Source of the DNA: Candidatus Pacearchaeota archaeon
GTDB taxonomy: Archaea > Nanobdellota > Nanobdellia > Pacearchaeales > GW2011-AR1
DNA length: 7,516 nt
Reading direction: 5' to 3'
NCBI GenBank assembly: GCA_016234025.1
Contig: JACQLL010000021.1
Location: forward strand, 1-7,516
The notes under the pieces are model-generated. The model was not told the DNA's origin. It ran no database searches and saw only the letters and a program-made list of their open reading frames with translations. Of this stretch, positions 5,043 to 7,516 are shown piece by piece (positions within the stretch are counted from its first letter, which is position 1; each line of letters starts with the position of its first letter). The position numbers and the translations under genes were made by a program.

Positions 5043-5734
5043 ACATATCCTGTTCTTCTCGGTCTTAGATGTCCTACTTTTCTTCCGGGAGGAGCGTTTC
5101 TCTTAGCTATTTTTGGCTTTGCTCTTTTTCCTCTTCCGGAACCAAACGGATGATCGACTGCGTTGACTTTAATTGCAGAAGTTCTCGGCCAGAGCTTGTT
5201 CTTTGTTTTCATTTTGTAATATTTTCTTCCTGCTGTAACGAAAGGTTTTAGTGTTCGTCCCTCGCCGGCTATTATTCCTATTGTTGCTCTGCAGTTTTCA
5301 TTTAAAGTTACTTCTCTTCTTCCCGGCATCGCCATCGATACTTTGTTCTCCGACTTTTTTGAAACTGTTGCAGACGAGCCTGCTGTTCGTATCATCTTGC
5401 CTCCGTCGCCAGGATTTCTTTCAATGTTGTAGACTTGCTCTCCGATAGGTATTTCTTTCAGAGCGACGATGCTGCCTTTTTTTACTTCTTCATTTAAATA
5501 AATCTTCTGTCCCACATATGCTCCGTTGAAAACCGGATTGTAGAATGTCGTATCGTTGATTTTTATTTTCATTAAGGGAGCGGAATGCGCAGGAGAATGC
5601 AAGATGCCAATTATTTCTGCTTCGCCTTTCTTCTCTTTATTTGGATAACCGATTTTGAAACGGAACGCCTGCTTTCTGACTCTGTAAGCTGGTCCGCCCT
5701 TTCCTCTTGCCTGTTGAATTATTCGCTTTCCCAT
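5036..5734 (-). CDS. rpl2: Large-subunit ribosomal protein uL2 (L2)
   Basis: uL2 is a core large-subunit protein needed for subunit joining and peptidyl-transferase activity. The 232-residue product starts MGKRIIQQARGKGGPAYRV, carries the OB-like and SH3-like domains typical of the family, and has the conserved NAVDHPFGSGRGKRAKP at 191-207 followed by a basic tail (PPGRKVGHLRPRRTG). Most relatives read DHPFGGG, so the serine at 199 is a small deviation. The archaeal form lacks the longer bacterial N-terminal part, and the length is usual for archaea. It is bracketed by unknown genes joined through TAAAATG on both sides; GGGAGG lies 12 bases before its start. GC over 5041-5340 is about 42%. 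Confidence 0.98.
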   Translation of the reverse strand: MGKRIIQQARGKGGPAYRVRKQAFRFKIGYPNKEKKGEAEIIGILHSPAHSAPLMKIKINDTTFYNPVFNGAYVGQKIYLNEEVKKGSIVALKEIPIGEQVYNIERNPGDGGKMIRTAGSSATVSKKSENKVSMAMPGRREVTLNENCRATIGIIAGEGRTLKPFVTAGRKYYKMKTKNKLWPRTSAIKVNAVDHPFGSGRGKRAKPKIAKRNAPPGRKVGHLRPRRTGYVK

Positions 5735-5735
5735 T

Positions 5736-6083
5736 TTATTTCTGCGCCTCCCGTAATTTTCGATAAAGAATTATTGCCTCATTGTGAAGCTCTGGCTCAA
5801 TAGATTCATCACAAATTAAAACAGGAGAGTCATACATCAAACGCCCCCTCTTGTCTGTTGAACCAATTCCATTAAATTTATCTCTAACTAGATACACTAA
5901 TCCGTCATATACCCTAGCTAAAACATCAGCGTATCTATCTCTATTTAACACCACATAAATATCATCTGTATCACTAACGGGATTTCTTGCTACTCTAACA
6001 AAATCTCCTTTTTGCATATTAAATACGTCTTCGTTAGAACGCAATAGTTTTACTTTCGTGTCTGTAACAGTTTGTGCTACCAT
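5736..6083 (-). CDS. Unknown 115-residue protein between L23 and L2
   Basis: Not recognised. The product begins MVAQTVTDTKVKLLRSNEDV and includes MQKGDFVRVARNPV (18-31), a strand-rich stretch with DIYVVLNRDRYADVLARVYD (about 41-60) and YLVRDKF, then a more polar C-terminal half ending in a helix (HNEAIILYRKLREAQK). The KGDFVRV pattern and strand content suggest a small SH3/KOW-like barrel, but no family can be named. Its N-terminal half aligns by eye with the 117-residue protein on the other side of L2. It is joined to both L23 and L2 by TAAAATG, so its flanks share at least ATAAAATGG. No strong Shine-Dalgarno is visible. GC over 5761-6060 is about 35%, lower than part of L2 (42%). Function unknown. 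Confidence 0.8.
   Translation of the reverse strand: MVAQTVTDTKVKLLRSNEDVFNMQKGDFVRVARNPVSDTDDIYVVLNRDRYADVLARVYDGLVYLVRDKFNGIGSTDKRGRLMYDSPVLICDESIEPELHNEAIILYRKLREAQK
5747..5752 (-). promoter_or_regulatory. Shine-Dalgarno-like site before L2
   Basis: The minus strand reads GGGAGG, 12 bases before the L2 ATG at 5734, inside the last codons of the preceding unknown gene. The wide spacing may reduce its use, leaving termination-reinitiation over the one-base gap as the main route. Confidence 0.5.
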
Positions 6084-6084
6084 T

Positions 6085-6327
6085 TTATATCATCCCCAGC
6101 TTTGTCGCAACGTCGATAGCCGGATTCTCCTTTTTGAGTTTTACGTAAGCATATTTTTTGTTCATTCTTATCAATGTTCGGATTTTCTCGACCTTTACGT
6201 TGAAAGTTTTTTCTATTTCTTTTTTTATTTCTTCCTTTCTTTGTTTTCTGTCTGTCTCGAAAAATAAAGTATTGTCTATATCTATCATCTTAACTGCTTT
6301 TTCAGAGTTGATTGGTTTTAGTGTCAT
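6085..6327 (-). CDS. rpl23: Large-subunit ribosomal protein uL23 (L23)
   Basis: uL23 sits at the exit of the nascent-peptide tunnel and docks the signal recognition particle and chaperones. The 80-residue product matches the compact archaeal form: an N-terminal PINSEKAV, a strand (TLFFETD) leading to the helix RKQRKEEIKKEIEKTFNVKV at 27-46, EKIRTL, then KKYAYVKLKKENPAIDVATKLGMI to the C-terminus. The start overlaps the preceding unknown gene's stop as ATGA, with a purine-rich GAGGGAAG upstream; the stop is followed after one base by another unknown gene. L4 then L23 is the normal order, here separated by one extra gene. Confidence 0.97.
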   Translation of the reverse strand: MTLKPINSEKAVKMIDIDNTLFFETDRKQRKEEIKKEIEKTFNVKVEKIRTLIRMNKKYAYVKLKKENPAIDVATKLGMI

Positions 6328-6620
6328 TCTGCTTCCCTCTCTAAACCAATTGATAATATCTCCTCAATTTTTCTTCGTGCTTCTTCCGCGTTTCTTCCTT
6401 CGAATATATATCCTCCATCTTCCCAAGAGGGGACTAAAGTAAAAGTGGACTCTCCTATTCTGAAAGATGCTTTTTCCGGAGGACCTTCGTTAAAGCCATT
6501 GTATTTAATTTCATCTGGATGTTTTTCGGCGAAAGATTCTAGTTCAGATAGAGAATCCCACCCGCAATCCCTTAACAAAGATTCGCTTGGCGTATAACTT
6601 ATTTCTTTTCTATTTATCAT
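6324..6620 (-). CDS. Unknown 98-residue protein between L4 and L23
   Basis: Not recognised. The product starts MINRKEISYTPSESLLRDCG, continues with an acidic helix (DSLSELESFAEKHPDEI at about 22-38), a probable strand pair around SFRIGESTFTLVPSWEDGGY (52-71), and ends with a charged helix (NAEEARRKIEEILSIGLER). It has two tryptophans, one cysteine and no membrane or signal segment; overall it is acidic, unlike the basic ribosomal proteins around it. It overlaps L4 as ATGA with a strong AGGAGGG just three bases before the ATG, and overlaps L23 as ATGA at its end, so it is tightly coupled in translation on both sides. Function unknown. Confidence 0.82.
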   Translation of the reverse strand: MINRKEISYTPSESLLRDCGWDSLSELESFAEKHPDEIKYNGFNEGPPEKASFRIGESTFTLVPSWEDGGYIFEGRNAEEARRKIEEILSIGLEREAE

Positions 6621-7384
6621 TTTCCCTCCTTTCCCAATTCTTCAATTGCTTTCTGCGTGTAAAGAGTTAATCGTCCTAATGGGTAGAGGTCGGAGATCGC
6701 GAGTTCTCTCGTCGATTTTATGTCGAAGCCCTTGACGTTTTTTATTTCTTTGTCTGAGACAATGATTAAAGCCCCTGCGTTTGATTTGTATTTTCTTCCT
6801 CGGGATTTGCCTTTTCCCGCACGGATTGATTTTTGTTTAAGTACTAATTGATAATTTTCATCGAATACATTTTTTAGCATTTTTACGATGTCTTTTGTTT
6901 TTTGAGGAAGTTCCGCGACGACAAAAGGAGGATTTATTTTTTCGAGAGAAGGATATCTTTTTGAAACAAAATATTGTGAAGCAGTTGATGCAAACGCTGA
7001 ATTGAATGCTATTACAATTTCTTTTTTGTTTATCTTTTTTTCTTTTCCGATACCTTTCGGAGGGTGTGCTCTTCGTCCGCCCCTTGCGCCTGGGACACTT
7101 GCGCCTATCCAGAAAAATTGATTTCCGCGGCGCGACATTGTTTTTCTTGGAGCCCTTGAACGACCTTGACCATAATGCCCCTTCCAATCGTGTCTTTTGT
7201 GTGAAATTGTTCCCGACGCTGATTGTCTGTTTCCCGCGTCCTTGAAAGAAGAGTATGGCTGAATAAATTTATCTGCCTCAAAATATTTTACGACTATATC
7301 TTCTCTGATTCTTTGAGAAAACATTTTAGGCATTTCTATCTGAGACTTTTTCTTTCCATCTACAGAGTATAATGTGGCTTTCAT
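6617..7384 (-). CDS. rpl4: Large-subunit ribosomal protein uL4 (L4, archaeal L4e form)
   Basis: uL4 binds 23S rRNA and extends a loop into the peptide exit tunnel. The 255-residue product shows the archaeal signatures: the tunnel-loop region with GHYGQGRSRAPRKTMSRRGN at 69-88 and VPGARGGRRAHPPK at 97-110, and the later RAGKGKSRGRKYKSNAGALI at 188-207. Length is normal for archaea. The ATG overlaps the stop of the preceding partial gene as ATGA and has AAGGAGT (7394-7400) about nine bases upstream. At its end it overlaps an unknown gene as ATGA. L3 would normally precede it immediately, but here an unrelated frame does. Confidence 0.98.
   Translation of the reverse strand: MKATLYSVDGKKKSQIEMPKMFSQRIREDIVVKYFEADKFIQPYSSFKDAGNRQSASGTISHKRHDWKGHYGQGRSRAPRKTMSRRGNQFFWIGASVPGARGGRRAHPPKGIGKEKKINKKEIVIAFNSAFASTASQYFVSKRYPSLEKINPPFVVAELPQKTKDIVKMLKNVFDENYQLVLKQKSIRAGKGKSRGRKYKSNAGALIIVSDKEIKNVKGFDIKSTRELAISDLYPLGRLTLYTQKAIEELGKEGK
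6624..6630 (-). promoter_or_regulatory. Shine-Dalgarno site for the gene between L4 and L23
   Basis: The minus strand reads AGGAGGG ending three bases before the ATG at 6620, in the final Gly-Lys-Glu-Gly-Lys codons of L4. Strong sequence, slightly tight spacing; supports this unknown gene as translated. Confidence 0.65.
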
Positions 7385-7516
7385 GTTACTAAGACTCCTT
7401 GGAAAATTTCATCAACATCTCTCCCGATAATATCTGATGAATGTCTGCCTAAAAAAACTCCTGCATTCCTATCACCCTCTGATGGAACTACTTTAATATC
7501 GAACAAATTATAAAAA
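7381..7516 (-). CDS. Unknown protein ending just before L4 (partial, N-terminus outside window)
   Basis: Only the last 44 codons are visible; the frame is open from 7515 to a TGA at 7381-7383 that overlaps the L4 start as ATGA. The visible end includes FDIKVVPSEGDRNAGVFLGR and, further on, IIGRDVDEIFQGVLVT. The other two frames on this strand are closed by stops, so this is the coupled gene. The sequence does not resemble the C-terminus of L3, the gene expected here, nor any family I know. By analogy with the rest of the operon I infer another intercalated gene lying between L3 and L4. Confidence 0.7.
   Translation of the reverse strand, partial: FYNLFDIKVVPSEGDRNAGVFLGRHSSDIIGRDVDEIFQGVLVT

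Noticed and set aside
7006..7245. Open frame on the plus strand and another minus-strand frame (6858-7187) inside L4
   Set aside because: L4 is unambiguous here; the alternatives are composition-driven shadows with low-complexity products.
7451..7457. A-run that would be a T-run on the transcribed strand, as in archaeal terminators
   Set aside because: It lies inside the open partial gene coupled to L4, and no new promoter follows it; it codes for Phe-Leu.
1..7516. CRISPR array, tRNA/rRNA genes, transposase, inteins or introns
   Set aside because: No spaced direct repeats, no tRNA-like cloverleaf stretch and no space for one. No transposase or endonuclease motifs are present, and each ribosomal protein aligns end to end with its family by eye.

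Overview
The window is a segment of an archaeal ribosomal-protein operon, read entirely on the minus strand (transcription runs from 7516 towards 1). The ribosomal backbone follows the classic archaeal order L4, L23, L2, S19, L22, S3, L29, aIF1 (SUI1), S17, L14. The archaeal forms of these proteins, and a SUI1 initiation factor between L29 and S17, rule out a bacterial S10/spc operon. Extreme compaction, missing rnp1 (Rpp29) between aIF1 and S17, and short AT-rich genes suggest a small-genome archaeon, possibly of the DPANN group. That placement is inference.

The striking feature is what lies between the ribosomal genes. Nine protein genes that I cannot assign to a family are slotted into the operon: a partial one before L4 (7381-7516), one between L4 and L23, one between L23 and L2, two in tandem between L2 and S19, one between S19 and L22, one between L22 and S3, one between S3 and L29, and a partial one after L14 (1-221). 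From L4 to L29 ribosomal and unknown genes alternate almost one for one. Only the L29-aIF1-S17-L14 block is uninterrupted. None of the unknown genes breaks a ribosomal gene, and all lie on the operon strand.

None of the 18 gene junctions has more than one spacer base. Eight are 4-base overlaps (ATGA), three are 1-base overlaps (TAATG), one is an abutment (TAAATG) and six have a single spacer base (TAAAATG). All six TAAAATG junctions touch an unknown gene; the three junctions between two core genes are ATGA, ATGA and TAATG. Two of the TAAAATG junctions share a 19-base identical block, and two start regions share a 15-base block. This hints at how the extra genes arrived or spread: as start-to-stop cassettes that keep the operon's translational coupling. 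The proteins encoded either side of L2 (5736-6083 and 4681-5034) look like distant paralogs.

Functionally, the backbone encodes ribosomal proteins of both subunits plus the initiation factor aIF1. The unknown genes would be co-transcribed and probably translated by coupling, so each should be made at levels tied to ribosome synthesis. Whether they are ribosome-associated proteins or passengers cannot be told from sequence. I see no promoter, terminator, RNA gene, CRISPR array or transposase. The window seems to be an interior piece of one long transcription unit cut at both ends.
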